A stretch of DNA of 64,000 bases from Vesta saturnalis (lineage: Eukaryota; Arthropoda; Insecta; Coleoptera; Lampyridae): the NCBI GenBank assembly GCA_036346205.1, contig JARFJB010001985.1, positions 888,501-952,500 on the forward strand, given 5' to 3'. Shown piece by piece: positions 13,517 to 24,449 of this stretch (its first letter is position 1; each line of letters opens with the position of its first letter). A program made the translations under genes and the position numbers. The notes under the pieces were generated by a model, which was given only the letters and a program-made list of their open reading frames with translations, had not been told where the DNA came from and did no database searches.

Positions 13517-14536
13517 ATGCCATCTGGGAGGTACCACCACCTTACCATGGGATCCTTAATATTAGGTCTCCGATTTTCTGAGCTCGGTAAGGGCTGCTGG
13601 TTACCTTTTCCTTCATCCTTAATCTATTCTCATCCTTATTCTTCCTTCTCGCCCTCACTGTCTTCCTATCGGATTAAAAGTCCCAAATTAAAAAATAAGA
13701 TGGCTGTGGTTTCTAGGGTAATAAATTCCGGACGTAAAATCCTGCCCCATTCGGATGTCCGGGACGGCAGGGCCCAAGCGACCACGGTCATCGAAAGTAT
13801 CAACTTTCTGATTCACTACTACAACATCCGCGGTATCAGGTCTAATCTTAATGCTATTCACCAACATCTTGAACAATTACAACCTGATATTTTGTTTGTT
13901 TCTGAAACACAAGTCTCCTCTGAAAGCTCCGAGTCACCCGACTTGCAATTTCCTCAATACCACCTTCACTCTAACTTTCGATATAAAGGAGGCGTATGTC
14001 CCTACATCAAGGACAGAATTGCTTGCAAGAGGGTTTCTTCCTTAGAGAATAAAAATTTTGACGTGATTTGGTTTAAACATTCTGGTCCTAATTTTGTGAA
14101 ATTCTACTGTTGCATTTATAGGTCTCCTAATGACAGTAACTTTCAAGACTTCTTCGATTACCTTAGTATGAAAGTTGACTATCTCCAGTCTCAGTTTCCA
14201 TCTTGCGATATCTCAATTGTAGGCGATTTCAATGTTCATAACTCTAATTGGCTTCAGTTTTCATCTACTACAAATCCTGCTGGTCATAGTGCAGAAACAT
14301 TTGCTATTTCATGTGATCTCACACAAATGATTTCTGAACCCACAAGAATCCCTTATAACCCTAACCATACTCCACATCTTCTAGATCTCTTTCTTACATC
14401 AAACCCTCTTGTTTATAAAACTTCAGTTCTTTCGCCTTTAGGTCTTTCCGACCATTGTGTAATAGAAATCATTTCTACTGTACCTAATTCCACTGTTGTT
14501 CGCAAAACCGATAGAACCTTGTGGTGTTTTAAGTGA
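13517..14536 (+). CDS. LINE endonuclease (AP endonuclease domain), N-terminal part of the broken pol ORF
   Basis: A 339-codon open frame containing an exonuclease-endonuclease-phosphatase fold endonuclease, which nicks target DNA for target-primed reverse transcription. The domain starts near residue 100 (HYYNIRGIRSN). Catalytic landmarks are SETQ near residue 130 (Glu), YRSPND near residue 202, GDFNVHN near residue 238 (Asp, Asn), LDLFLTSNP near residue 290 and SDHC near residue 315 (Asp-His). The first 90 residues are Ser/Pro-rich and may include 5'-UTR translation; ATG 13700 is an alternative start. The frame closes at 14534-14536. Homology continues in another frame (MELYIPK near 14655), so this is the intact front half of a longer pol ORF, not a complete protein. 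Confidence 0.9.
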   Translation: MPSGRYHHLTMGSLILGLRFSELGKGCWLPFPSSLIYSHPYSSFSPSLSSYRIKSPKLKNKMAVVSRVINSGRKILPHSDVRDGRAQATTVIESINFLIHYYNIRGIRSNLNAIHQHLEQLQPDILFVSETQVSSESSESPDLQFPQYHLHSNFRYKGGVCPYIKDRIACKRVSSLENKNFDVIWFKHSGPNFVKFYCCIYRSPNDSNFQDFFDYLSMKVDYLQSQFPSCDISIVGDFNVHNSNWLQFSSTTNPAGHSAETFAISCDLTQMISEPTRIPYNPNHTPHLLDLFLTSNPLVYKTSVLSPLGLSDHCVIEIISTVPNSTVVRKTDRTLWCFK

Positions 14537-16560
14537 GCTCGATGGAGTAATTTACGGGATTTCTTTGCAACATTTCCATGGCGTGAATATTGTTTTAAGT
14601 CGTGCTCTTCTGGACATCGCTCTTTCAGTATCTGAAGTCATCCTCATGGGAATGGAGTTATACATTCCCAAAAACAGTACCGTATAGGTCATTCACGTTC
14701 CCAACCCTGGTTTAATAAGGCTTGTGCTGATGCAATATCTTTAAAAATAAACATTACATTAAATGGAAATCTAATAAATCGGTCGACAGTCATGTAGAAT
14801 ACGTTGGTGCTAGAAATATCTGCAAAAGTGTCATCACTAAAAATAAAAAGTTGTTCGAACAACGAAAATGCAATGAACTAGCTACATCTCATTTAGGCAA
14901 TCATAAATTTTGGTCTTTAGCTAAAGCCATTAGTAAAAACTTTGGAACACCTTCATTTCCTGACATCTATTGACGGATCGGTAGTTGCTGATTCTGTAGA
15001 CAAAGCTAACGTTTTTGTGGATTTGTTTGCATCAAACTCGTGTCTCAATGATTCTGGAAAAGATGTGCCCTTAGTCAACTCTTCTTCATACGCTATGAAA
15101 CCAATTCATTTTCGGTACAAGCTCTTGGAATCGATCATCAGTAGGCTTGATCTCAATGAGGCGACTGACCCAGACGGTATTGTCTTAAAGAAATGTTTCC
15201 CCGAACTCTTATCTAAGCTCTATGTAACGATCTGTATGTCTTCTGGGGAATTCCTTCATCATGGAAGTTAGCAAATGTTCAACCTATTCCCAAAAAGGCG
15301 ATAAGACCGATCCTCAAACTACCGACCAATTGCCATCACTTCCATTTTGTCTACAATCATGGAAAAAGCCATCAATCAGCAACTGCTCACGTTCCTTGAA
15401 ACTAACAAACTCCTTAGCGACCACCAATATGAGTTTAGGCAAAGTCGTTCAACAGGTGATCTTCTTTCATATGTGACCCAAGTTTGGAACAATACAGTAG
15501 AGCAGTCCGGTGAAACAGTTGTAGTCGCTTTAGATATCTCAAAGGCATTTGTCCAAGTTTGGCATAAGTGTTTACTTGCCAAACTCACCTCGTTTGGGTT
15601 AAATGATAGCTCATCAACTGGGTTTCTAGTTTCCTTGATAAAAACGAATACGTGTCGTAGTTGATGGCTTTTTCAAAAGAAGTTAGCATTAACGCGGGCG
15701 TACCAAAGGGATCCGTTATAGCGCCTACACTTTTTCTGCTGTACATAAATGACCTTATTTCTTCAACAACTAACCCCATCCATTGCTTTGCTGACGATAG
15801 CACTCTTCACTGTAGTTCATCTCAGTCTACTCATAGTGATAATCCACCTTCTATGTCAAATCAAGAAATTAAAGCTGAAATGGCAAATTCAATCAACAAA
15901 GACATTCAACGTATTCTCGAATGGGGAAGCAATAATCTAGTTAAATTTAATGCTAACAAAACTCAGTGTTGCCTTGTGTCCACCAAAAAAGATCGATCAT
16001 TTCCTGTTGTAAGTATGAATGGCTCAGTTCTTAAGTTTTCAGACTCTATTACTCTGTTGGGTATGACTGTATCTTCAAATATCTCATAGGTTGACCATCT
16101 TCTGTCAGATACCAAAACAGCTGCTCGTAAAATAGGCTTTTTTTACAGATCTAAGCAGTACTTTACCTCTCGATAACTCCTTCTGCTGTATAAGGCCCAA
16201 ATTCGGCCTCATCTGAATATAATTCTCACCTCTGGGTTAGTGCTCCCAATACGCTCTCGATATCGTTGATCGTATTCAAAAGAGAGCGATTAGGCTTATA
16301 AATGACCCGTGCTAACTTCTCACATACAGTCCCTTGAGCATAGAAGGATGGTTTCAGTTCTTTCTTTGTATTATCGTTATTACAACGGCTATTGTGCTGT
16401 GAATTATATTTTTGATACCATCTCGGCTATCTTTGCGAGAATACTCGGTCGCTCATTCACATCATCAGTATGCAGTACAAATCTCCACTTGTCGTACCAA
16501 ATGGGAGCAATCCACATTTTACTACACGGCTTCTAAACTCTGGAATGATCTCCTAGTTCC
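14537..16560 (+). pseudogene. LINE reverse transcriptase region, frameshifted
   Basis: Continuation of the LINE pol ORF, in several frames. Visible pieces are: connector with FWSLAKAISKNFG near 14910; KANVFVDLFASNSCLNDSG near 15000; ATDPDGIVLKKCFPEL near 15165 (RT fingers, normally ..GPDGIP..LK.C); QPIPKKGDKTDPQTTDQL near 15285 (PKKGD..NYRPI); EKAINQQLLTFLETNKLLSD near 15360; HQYEFRQSRSTGDLLS near 15425; VALDISKAF near 15530 (first catalytic Asp); GVPKGSVIAPTLFLLYINDL near 15700; and CFADDSTLH near 15785 (palm FADD). C-terminal SLYYRYYNG follows near 16360. At least four frame changes and a stop after SSNIS at 16089 inactivate it. Confidence 0.9.
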
Positions 16561-16779
16561 TGCTTTCCTCTCACTTATGATATGAGAAAATTTAAGGTAG
16601 CTATTCATAGGCATCTATTGGCAATTCATTATCCTCTATCCATCCTCCTAAGTGTTCCTGAGTGCTTTAGCACGATAGGCCAATTTTAGTGTGTTCAGGC
16701 CCACAATCATAAAAAAACATTTAGAATTCGGTACAGTTTTACATGCTGTATTACGCTCTACAGTTCAAACAAACAACGG

Positions 16780-18300
16780 TCTTTATTACACTTCCACATT
16801 TTCCACAAACATAATTGTTAACATTGAACAAACGTCAGCAGTTTTATTTTGTCACATTTTTAATTTGGCACTGATGACGTTTTTAGGTTTCGTTGTATCG
16901 ATGTGTTGGTACTTGCACCAGAATCTTGTTTCGAATCGAAATACTTTTTCTTAGTTCCTCAGCTAGAGTGAAAATAAAGTCGCTTTTTATTTTACTGCCT
17001 ACGACTTCTTATAAACTATCAAGGCGTTGATTGTGGCAAGATCCAAAACATTCTAAAACACCTGAACAGGCCATCTACGTGAACCAGATTTCGTAGAATA
17101 TTTTATAACCAATTGATCCAACACATCTACCCCAAACTTTGTTTTATTGTAATACAACACTGTCTCAAGTTTCTTCTTTTGCCATCATCTTAGCCACAGT
17201 TGGATGTAACGTACTTAGCAATATGACATTTTTATTAGCTTTACCCTTATAAATTGACAAGGTGCTTCTATTATTTTTCTTTACTGTGGTAGAATATAAC
17301 TCTGCCCTTTATCCTTAATATAAATTGGTAATTCCTTCTTGCTCGTTTCATTGTGCCTACTATTGTTGTGTTCTTTTGCCAGCATTGTTGCTAACTTTGG
17401 CTGATAAAAAGTTGTCGGTAGTAACATTTCTACCCATATTTAGAAAAGGTTCTATTAATTTTAAAACAAAATATTCTGAATGGGTTGTTAGGACGCATAT
17501 CTAGCTTTAGTAGGAAACAGTTGTTCGTCTACTGTAATGTTTGTTCCTGGAACATAGCAAGCTTTACAGTTACTAATAAATTTATCTCGTATTTCGGACG
17601 CCAAAGCAAAGTTATCACTAACTAGACGTTCTTTTCGTGTTAATCGAATATCAAGTCTTAAAAACCTCATTATTTCACGAAAATGATTGCGTGACATAGT
17701 CTCACGAAAAAAATGCGGTCCCAAATAACAGACCATAAACTGTCAAGCTGTAATGCTCTTACGGCCATAAGCACCACGACCTAGCAATGTTGCAAGAAAA
17801 GCGTCAAGTTCTTGAAGAGACAATTACCAGTTCGTATCTTCTCCTAGTTATCGTTTAGCTTCAGTTTCAGTACATTTCTGTTTTAGCGTTGTGTTAGCTA
17901 TAAACAATCGAAGTGCACTTAGCACAGAGTTAGCAAACACATTTCTCTTTGCACAAGAAGTTGGTCCAGGAGTATTTTGCATAACATTTCTTTGAACTAT
18001 ACGGCCAACATAAGGTTCACTTGATTCCACAACTTCCCATATATCATTAGATTTGGATGATTGTTTACTCCCCACAGGTAAATGCATATAATTTTTTCGT
18101 TTTGGATGGTGTTCAATATCATCACTAATTTCATTAGATGTACAAGGATCAGAAATGACATTATTTACGCTGGCATCAGATTATTCGCTTTGTTCAACAG
18201 GAACAGCTTCATCACTTTCATCATCTTCGGAATGGTTATTGGTTTCTCGGATTCGAATTCAGATAAGTTTTACAACTCCGTAGGATAGTCTAAAGTCTGT
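16780..18300 (-). pseudogene. piggyBac-type transposase pseudogene
   Basis: Read on the minus strand from about 18300. It has an acidic N-terminal region (DDESDEAVPVEQSE, DDIEHHPKRKNY), a segment at 18087-17848, then YLGPHFFRETMSRNHFREIM near 17720, YVPGTNITVDEQLFPTKAR near 17545-17495 (catalytic Asp of the DEQL motif), then heavily broken text with FGVDVLDQLVIKYSTKSGSR near 17130-17070 (third Asp) and a Cys-containing tail near 16850-16800. The middle catalytic block (TTDNFFTS in other copies) is missing or mutated, so there is an internal deletion as well as many stops. It lies tail-to-tail with the LINE that ends at 16720. No TTAA-flanked ends were identified. It is a different lineage from the piggyBac at 39.7-42.8 kb. 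Confidence 0.85.
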
Positions 18301-19912
18301 TGTGTAACATCGCCATACGACCACATTTTTTTTACGAAAGTAACCTCGTAATAAGTACAGAAGTATGTCACGTTCACTTGCAACTAATTTGAAATCTCAA
18401 AGTCCTTGAATATGTAGATCTCTATAGAAACAAGTTATAACTTGCATTTTTCATATCTCGGGAGCATAGGTAAAAATAGCGAAGATTATTCATAATTTCG
18501 CACACGACTACAAGTTCTGACTTGTAGTAAACCCCTAAAAATTATGACAAGAATAGTAAAATACATTGTTTTATCTCAACGTTGTAATTTTTTTTGTTAT
18601 ACGAAACTGATTATGAGTATATGAACGGTCAAAATGACGGTTCCGGCAGTTATACAAATACCACAAAAAAACTATAAACGGCTTAATTTTCTTAATATAT
18701 TTTTCTGTATCCTAAAGTACATAAAAATCTAGAAAAAGTCATAATACCTCAACACTGTAACTCCAACCACAACGGAGAAACAGCTTTTTAAAGAAAGCAT
18801 GTGGTCAAATTTGCCGCCGCGGCAGTTCTAGTGTGGTATATTTACAATTTTGTGAAAGTTTATTTGTCATATAAGATGCAACGATCCTCACAAATCCTTA
18901 CAAAATTTTCCTTTCCTAGAAATAATTCATATCAATCCTTATTTCCAAATTGTTTCCTTAACTGTTATCATTGTTAATAAATATCAGTTGTTATTCCGTT
19001 TTTCCACTTCGGCCTTTTTCCTATGTATAGCAGATCCCCCAGCCATCAAAGCATTCAATTCAATTCATTCATTCATTCATATTCTGATTTTCTTACATTT
19101 TACCAGAGACGCTCGACATTTTCTGTATTTAAACGCTTAAAAAGGACTTTAGCAAACAGTTCACAACAAGACAGTTACCATCCCTATTGAAATCACTCTG
19201 ACTGATTTCTTACATTTATTAAACCAGGTTCATTACTCGACACCCACTTCCAATGAAACTCTACCCGGCTAGACGTCAATACCCAAAACCCATTCATCCC
19301 CTTTGTTCCACCCTCTCTATCCTAGTTACCACCTGTACTGAGCAACCACCAGTCCCTAGACCCACTCAATGTACTTTCATACTTCACATTACCCTTATCG
19401 TAGACCCCTTGTTGCATCGATCCAACTTGGACGTTACCCCATCGAGTTGGAGGTGTAAAGGTGCCACAGGCACGCTTTAGTAGAATTTCCGGAGGTATTC
19501 ACCCCGTATTATCAACTAACTCGTACTTGGTTATTTTCCCTATCCATATTTGATCCACCACAAGAATGAAAAGTGGCTTAAGGAATTCATACTTTATTCA
19601 TACTATAAGTAGTATTTGGCGGTTTGGGACTACACAATCTTACATCCAAACAATCCCAAGTTACGATCTATCATCCCCAAAAGAATACTCACACCACCCG
19701 AGTACGTTATTACATATCCACTCCCTTAAGTTTCAATTTATGAAGATATAAAACCACATGGTCAGTGGTAATCTTAAATACTGAAAATACTAATTTACTG
19801 ACAAAACTTACCTGAATTATCTTCTCACTTAGACGTATTGCACTGATAATACTTAATTATCTTGAACACCTCCGATACGAATAATTAATCCTCTTTTAGA
19901 TTTTTCACTGAT

Positions 19913-19916
<4 letters not shown>
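18301..19916. other. Unassigned region
   Basis: No recognisable gene. A short run of CATT repeats occurs near 19055-19080. ORFs at 19253-19480 and 19566-19751 have no recognisable motif. Confidence 0.45.

Positions 19917-19960
<44 letters not shown>
19917..19960. repeat. (TA)n microsatellite
   Basis: About 44 bp of uninterrupted AT dinucleotide. Confidence 0.95.
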
Positions 19961-19962
<2 letters not shown>

Positions 19963-20538
19963 AATCCGTAATAACTATATTTTACAGTCTCACCCACAGA
20001 GGGCGTAACTGGGGACGCTTAAATCGACCAGTGTAGTCCGGACAAAGAAAGGGCGCACCAGAAACATGTGTTACTTTATTTGTTTTCCTTTATTATTTGT
20101 TTAGAAACATTTTGTATTTATTTTCTTTCTTATTTAGTATTCCGCTTTAGTTATTTGTTATTTATCTGAATAGATAATTATAATTTTAGTGTATTACCAT
20201 TGATCGGTTACCTTCACGAGATAGAAAATAACGGATGCGCGAAATAGAAAAGTGGTTTGATCACGGCCTGAAGGTCTCATAGCTCAAAATTAGAGCAACA
20301 AGAATGCCTTTATAATAAGCATTATAAAGATAGCTTAACAATATTTAATTTTTAATAATCTAGTTATACTTTTCTAGAATTGTTTTCTACAGTTGGATTT
20401 ATACGTTTCTCAAACTGTTGCATTAATAGCATTATGTTTACTGTTAAAGATTCCATAGAAACGATGTACGTAAAAAAAGTGTTCTAATGTCAATTAATTA
20501 AAATTGTGACACTGTCCTTTTTAGTTCCTTGAAGCATT
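19961..20538. other. Region upstream of the BEL/Pao gag
   Basis: This is where the 5' LTR and leader of the BEL element would lie, but no matching downstream LTR copy was found, so no LTR is called. Confidence 0.4.
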
Positions 20539-21480
20539 ATGGCAAGTTATTCAGATTTGAATAAATTAAAAGCCCCTGTGATGTCAACATTTGATAAAGT
20601 TTAGAACGAATTCAACGAGAAGGATGAATCAAATACTGCTGTAGTGAATCAATCCCTTCAACGCTTAGCCACTCAACAGCAAAAATTGAACAAAAATTGT
20701 TGAAGGCAAGGTTAAGCGAGGAGCAAATAGTTGCAGAATATGAAGAGATTACAGAATTCCAAGATAAGTTCACTGATGCTCAGATTAGGAAGGAGGAATT
20801 TCTACAAACAAGTCACAAAGACACTTGTAGCGTTGTATCGACTGTTTCACATTATCCAGTAGAATATAGATTATCTAAATGGAATTTAAGAAATTCACTG
20901 GAGATCTAAGGGAATGGCTTTCATTTTGGTCCCAATTCAAGACAGCAAATGAAAATCCAAACATGAAACGTGAAACCAAGTTTCACCTAATCCTTCAAGT
21001 TGTGCCTGAGAAGACATCGGCGAAAGAGGTTATCGATAGTTTCTCACCCACAGCGGCAAATTATCTTAAGTCCCGTTTTGGTGAAGAGGAAACATTAGTT
21101 GAACTTTACGTTCGCAAACTTCTTCAGCACGTTCTACAGAACTCTCGGAATGGAGGAAATCAATCTGTCGTAAAATTTTTGTTGGTTGGAAACCCAAGTA
21201 CGCTAATATTCTCTATCCTTTGGTAGATTCAACACTTCCAGAAGAAACTGTAAGGACCTGGGAAAAAATCCAGAGCCAAACCAGTATCGAAGATAAGACC
21301 AAGGCAGATAAGCTCTCTCGTCTCATGGAATTCCTTCGTGTGGAAGTTCGAGCAGAAGTAGGAGTGAATTTAGATAAAAATGGGTTTGGAAGTGTAAAAT
21401 CTGAAAATAAGAACCAACAACAGCAGAAAGGAAAACATTTAAGGGTTATTATGAGTTTTAAGTTGCTTTGGTATGTGTAA
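20539..21480 (+). pseudogene. BEL/Pao gag, N-terminal and central part
   Basis: Begins at ATG 20539 (MASYSDLNKLKAPVMST), which resembles the usual BEL gag opening, and has a stop soon after. It continues in other frames as a charged helical segment (SEEQIVAEYEEITEFQDKF, 20712-20768) and then the diagnostic block KFTGDLREWLSFWSQFKTA near 20890-20945. After that come SFSPTAANYLKSRFGEE near 21038-21090 and TWEKIQSQTS near 21255. Normally this would assemble the capsid of the retrotransposon particle. Three frame changes are needed to read through. The frame runs into the tRNA-bearing insertion at about 21480, after a Gln-rich NQQQQKGKH. Confidence 0.85.
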
Positions 21481-21720
21481 TCCTTGCGATATTGCAGGCT
21501 CACATTCCATTAATATAATTAATTTGGCTGTAATCTCATTACATTTAGAATTTACATCAGTTCTTACATACATAAGACAAAATTTACATCGATTGGGGCT
21601 TGAACCTTGATAGCGCAGTTGGTTAGCGCGGTACTCTAGCAACGTACAGGTCGTAGGTTCAAATCCTACTCGAGGTAAACTTTCTATTTATGTATCTAAT
21701 AAAATTAATAATAATTTTTA
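21480..21720 (+). mobile_element. tRNA-bearing repeat inserted in BEL gag (partial copy)
   Basis: Matches the right half of the palindrome at 44295-44797. Shared text includes GATATTGCAG.CTCACATTCC, ATGTAATCTCAT...TTTAGAATTTACATCA, AAAATTTACATCGATTGGGG, the tRNA-like block, and AAATTATTATTAATTTTATT-type sequence in reverse at the right edge. The left arm with its inverted tRNA-like block is absent here. It interrupts the BEL gag frame, so it is a real insertion. Confidence 0.75.
21604..21677 (+). tRNA. tRNA-Ala(AGC)-like sequence, copy 1
   Basis: Folds by eye as a 74-nt cloverleaf: acceptor ACCTTGA with TCGAGGT, D stem GCGC/GCGC around AGTTGGTTA, anticodon loop CTAGCAA (anticodon AGC, Ala), variable AGGTC, T arm GTAGG/CCTAC around TTCAAAT, discriminator A. 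B box GGTTCAAATCC fits the consensus. The anticodon stem has one mismatch (GTACT with CGTAC), and no intron is present. The body does not look like the ordinary insect tRNA-Ala gene, and it sits in a repeat. It is more likely a tRNA-derived part of a mobile element or a tRNA pseudogene than a working gene. Confidence 0.6.
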
Positions 21721-21810
21721 AATACCCTTTTTGTGCGATCGTTCATATTTGTCAACTTACTGTCACTGTTTTGACAACAGTAGGTGGCATTTTCTGTTTA
21801 ATGAGTCTAA

Positions 21811-21841
21811 CTGAACGGTAAGTAATTTACTTACCGTTCAG
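21811..21841. repeat. Perfect 15-bp inverted repeat with 1-nt loop
   Basis: CTGAACGGTAAGTAA is followed by T and then its exact reverse complement. It lies in the 21720-22130 stretch, which is otherwise unassigned and separates the tRNA element from the gag zinc knuckles. It may mark the terminus of another inserted element. Confidence 0.85.
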
Positions 21842-22129
21842 CGAACAGTAAGGGAAATTCATAATCTTGATTAGCAGAATTTCTGACAATTATTTTACAA
21901 CTGTCACATTAACATTCAGGTTACTAAGGAAACAATACATACGCTTGTGGCTCGGCTTGTGGTGATCTTTTAAGCAATTTTGGGATAAAATAAAATGTGT
22001 TTTGCCTACATTTTGCCATCAAGTGTATTGTTGATCGCACAAAAATAGGGTGTTTTCCTTTTAGTTTCAGATTTTGCACTTCCAAATCCATTACCGTTTC
22101 GGAACTATATACTATATAATACATCATTT

Positions 22130-23212
22130 CGAACATGTACTTTCTGTGATAAAGCCAAGCATAACAGTTCGAATTGTTTCACAGCTCAGAAAATGCTGTT
22201 CGAAGATAGAAAACGAATAGTCATTGGGAATAAGGCATGCAACCACTGTGTAAAAGTTGGGCATTGTCCTAGAAAGTGTCATTTTAAGTTACAGTGTATT
22301 ATTTTCTGGATCAAACATTTTCTTATAATGTGTCCTGATATATCACAACGAAGTAGCTCAGAAAATAAAAAGGAAAAATATAATTTTCAGAGTAACGAAT
22401 GCAAAAATCAACTTATTGAAACTTTGAAACTCTCTAATCTTAATAAGTCTAACGTTTTCCTCCAAACTCTAGTTGTCCGGATTAATGAACCGAAGGCAGA
22501 ACATCGAGTTCGAGCTATATTTAACAGTGGATCTCAACGTTCATACATAAGTAAGAAAGCAGTAAACGCCCTAGGTTTGGAGCCGATCACGAAATACAAG
22601 CTCATTCACAACTTGTTTGGAGGTGGAGGAGAAAAGTTTTCTCATCATAAATACTTACTACCTCTTTCAAGTCATGATGGAAATTATTCAATTCAACTAA
22701 AGGTTTTAGATCAACAGGAAATCTATATTTACGTAACAAGTGTAACGAATCAGGAGTTGTTGGATGAAGTAAAAAAGAAAAATGTCCTACTGACAGATTG
22801 CGGAGATGCAAAAAAGGAAGTTCACGTTTTAATAGGAGCTGATTATTACGGAGCATTGATGACAGGAAAACGAATAGAAACTAAAACTGGTCCCGTGGCC
22901 ATTGAATCTCTGTTGGGTTGGACAATCATTGGAAATGTTGAAAATGAAACTCTGGAAGAAGATAGTTCCTTACTTGTTACTACCTTGCATGTAAATAATG
23001 CTGAAATTCAGAATCTGTGGAAGCTCGATGTTCTTGGAATAACCGACCCCACCGAACCACAGTCTCGTTTAGAATTAGTTAAGTCAGCATTTGAACACTT
23101 CAACCGTACAATAAGGCAACTTGAAGACGGTAGATATGAAGTTTCTCTCCCGTGGATTGAAGATCACCCTCCGATTCCAATCAACTGTCAACTTTCAGAA
23201 AAACGACGATAA
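22130..23212 (+). pseudogene. BEL/Pao gag zinc knuckles and aspartic protease
   Basis: From about 22133 the frame reads CTFCDKAKHNSSNC, a CCHC-type knuckle, then RIVIGNKACNHCVKVGHCPRKC, the second knuckle, which packages RNA in BEL gag. The longest open frame is 22193-23212 (339 codons). The retropepsin-like protease follows at RVRAIFNSGSQRSYISK (22504-22555), where the active-site DSG reads NSG, so the catalytic Asp is lost. ESLLGWTIIGNV near 22905-22935 is the typical end of the protease region. VSLPWIEDHPPIP near 23142-23180 is the start of the RT domain. A stop at 23210-23212 follows and the rest of RT cannot be recognised. Confidence 0.85.
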
Positions 23213-23708
23213 AGAAACTGAAATCGATGGGCATGTTTCAGAAACGTAACTAGCATTCGTCATTCAGATTATCGTTGGATTTGGATACTTTTCGAAAAAG
23301 AGACAATATTTCAATCGTCCAGTAAGTAAAAGTTATATGGCAGAAAATCAAACGTCGGTCGTTATCACGTCAAAATGAACTATGCATTCGTCATTCAGAA
23401 ATTGAACCTCGTTGAGATTTTGGTATTTCGTCGAAAAGATGAACAATAATTTCAGATTCGTCAGTAACGTGAATAGATTTATTGCGTGATGAAAAGAATC
23501 AATTTAATAGAAGATTAGAAACACTCCTTCTAACACCTGATAAGTCATCGATATTCCGGATATTAGAGGATACTAAGCTGACCTTAATAGAAATTATCCA
23601 AAATGAAAAATTAGGTGCAAGAGGTAACATACTAGTTCAACTACATGCGATAAAAGGTACAGATACTTTATGGAGGATTCGAAGCTGAATCATTCAACAG
23701 GAGACTCT

Positions 23709-23792
23709 ACTTTTTTATGATTGTGGTTACCTGAAATAGCTATATTTCCTATTCGAGTAAAGCACTCAGAACACTTAGGAGGATGGATAGAA
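23709..23792 (-). mobile_element. LINE 3'-end fragment, reverse orientation, inside BEL
   Basis: TTTTTTATGATTGTGG at 23711 followed by AAAGCACTCAGAACACTTAG and GAGGATGGATAG is the reverse complement of 16645-16720, including the A-rich tail. About 85 bp is present. It is an extremely 5'-truncated LINE insertion between the BEL RT remnant and the integrase. Confidence 0.75.
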
Positions 23793-23794
23793 TT

Positions 23795-24370
23795 TTGCGT
23801 TTGAATATTATTACTTACATCTCATTCTATTACTCCAATGATCGTATTACACCAACACTTAAATCTATTTCATTGTGGTGTACAATCACAGAAACAAGTT
23901 GAGAGAAAATATTGGACTACACCAAGTCACAAGGATGATTATTAGAATGTGATCAATTTGTGATACTCGTTGCAGAAGGCTTGAAGCAAAACTTGCCACT
24001 GTACCTGAAACTCCGCTGCCTATCAATAGAGTAAGAGATGTTATACCGTTAGAAGTCACTGGAATAGACTTAGAAGGTTCTCTATTTTTGTCCAGGAATA
24101 CGAAGATCAGGAGACATTTGCAGTTCTATAATGCGGCGTGTATTGACAGTGCTCTGGAACTCGTAACTTACAATTGTTCAAGGCAACACTGATGGGAGCA
24201 ATGGAAAGGTTCATTCCTAGACAAGGTTGTCCGTCCGTCATCCATTCCGATAAAGGAACAAATCTGGTTGGCCTAAATAACGAACTAAAGAAGAAATAAT
24301 CAAATTTAAGGTAGTACTTTAGTCCTCCTGGAGCTGCTTCGTGTAATGGTTGGATTGAGTGAATCGTTGG
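23795..24370 (+). pseudogene. BEL/Pao integrase remnant
   Basis: Broken frames give the N-terminal zinc-binding region and catalytic core of a BEL integrase, which would insert the cDNA copy. Pieces are NTYHCGVQSQKQV-like text near 23870-23905, REKYWTTP near 23905, CRRLEAKLATVPETPLP near 23970-24020, INRVRDVIPLEVTGIDLEG near 24022-24080 (first catalytic Asp in GIDLEG), and FIPRQGCPSVIHSDKGTN near 24212-24262 (second Asp in SDKGTNL). Text at about 24325-24360 (PPGAASCNGWIE) marks the third acidic position. Stops and frameshifts are common. Confidence 0.8.
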
Positions 24371-24449
24371 AATTGGGAAAAAGTTACTGCTACTAGTTCC
24401 TGGAAATTAAACAGAAGTTAATTAAATAGATGTCAATTCAGTTAATTGT

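Larger units (their letters stand above)
13500..16720 (+). mobile_element. Near full-length jockey/CR1-type LINE
   Basis: A 3.2-kb non-LTR retrotransposon copy. It starts near 13510 with a 5' segment also found at 5568-5675, encodes an apurinic endonuclease and then a reverse transcriptase, and ends near 16720 in CCACAATCATAAAAAAA. Three partial copies of the same family occur in this window (5568-5675, 10090-10494, and 23709-23792 in reverse). Frameshifts and stops after the endonuclease make it inactive. The visible order EN then RT then 3' tail is that of the jockey/CR1 group. Confidence 0.9.
20539..24370 (+). mobile_element. BEL/Pao LTR retrotransposon, internally deleted and invaded
   Basis: Order of parts is gag N-terminus (20539-21480), an insertion (21480 to about 22130), gag zinc knuckles (22130-22330), aspartic protease (22480-22930), the first residues of RT, a large loss of RT and RNase H, then integrase (about 23795-24370). 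The order gag-PR-RT-IN and the sequence style are those of BEL/Pao. The surviving 3.8 kb includes insertions, so well over a third of a normal internal region is gone. LTRs were not identified. A reverse LINE 3' end (23709-23792) and a tRNA-bearing element (21480-21720) lie inside it and are therefore younger. Confidence 0.85.

Noticed and set aside
16691..16954. 87-codon plus-strand ORF after the LINE
   Set aside because: It is antisense to the piggyBac C-terminal remnant.
19253..19751. Pro/Thr-rich ORFs considered as host exons
   Set aside because: No splice context, domain or conservation could be seen.
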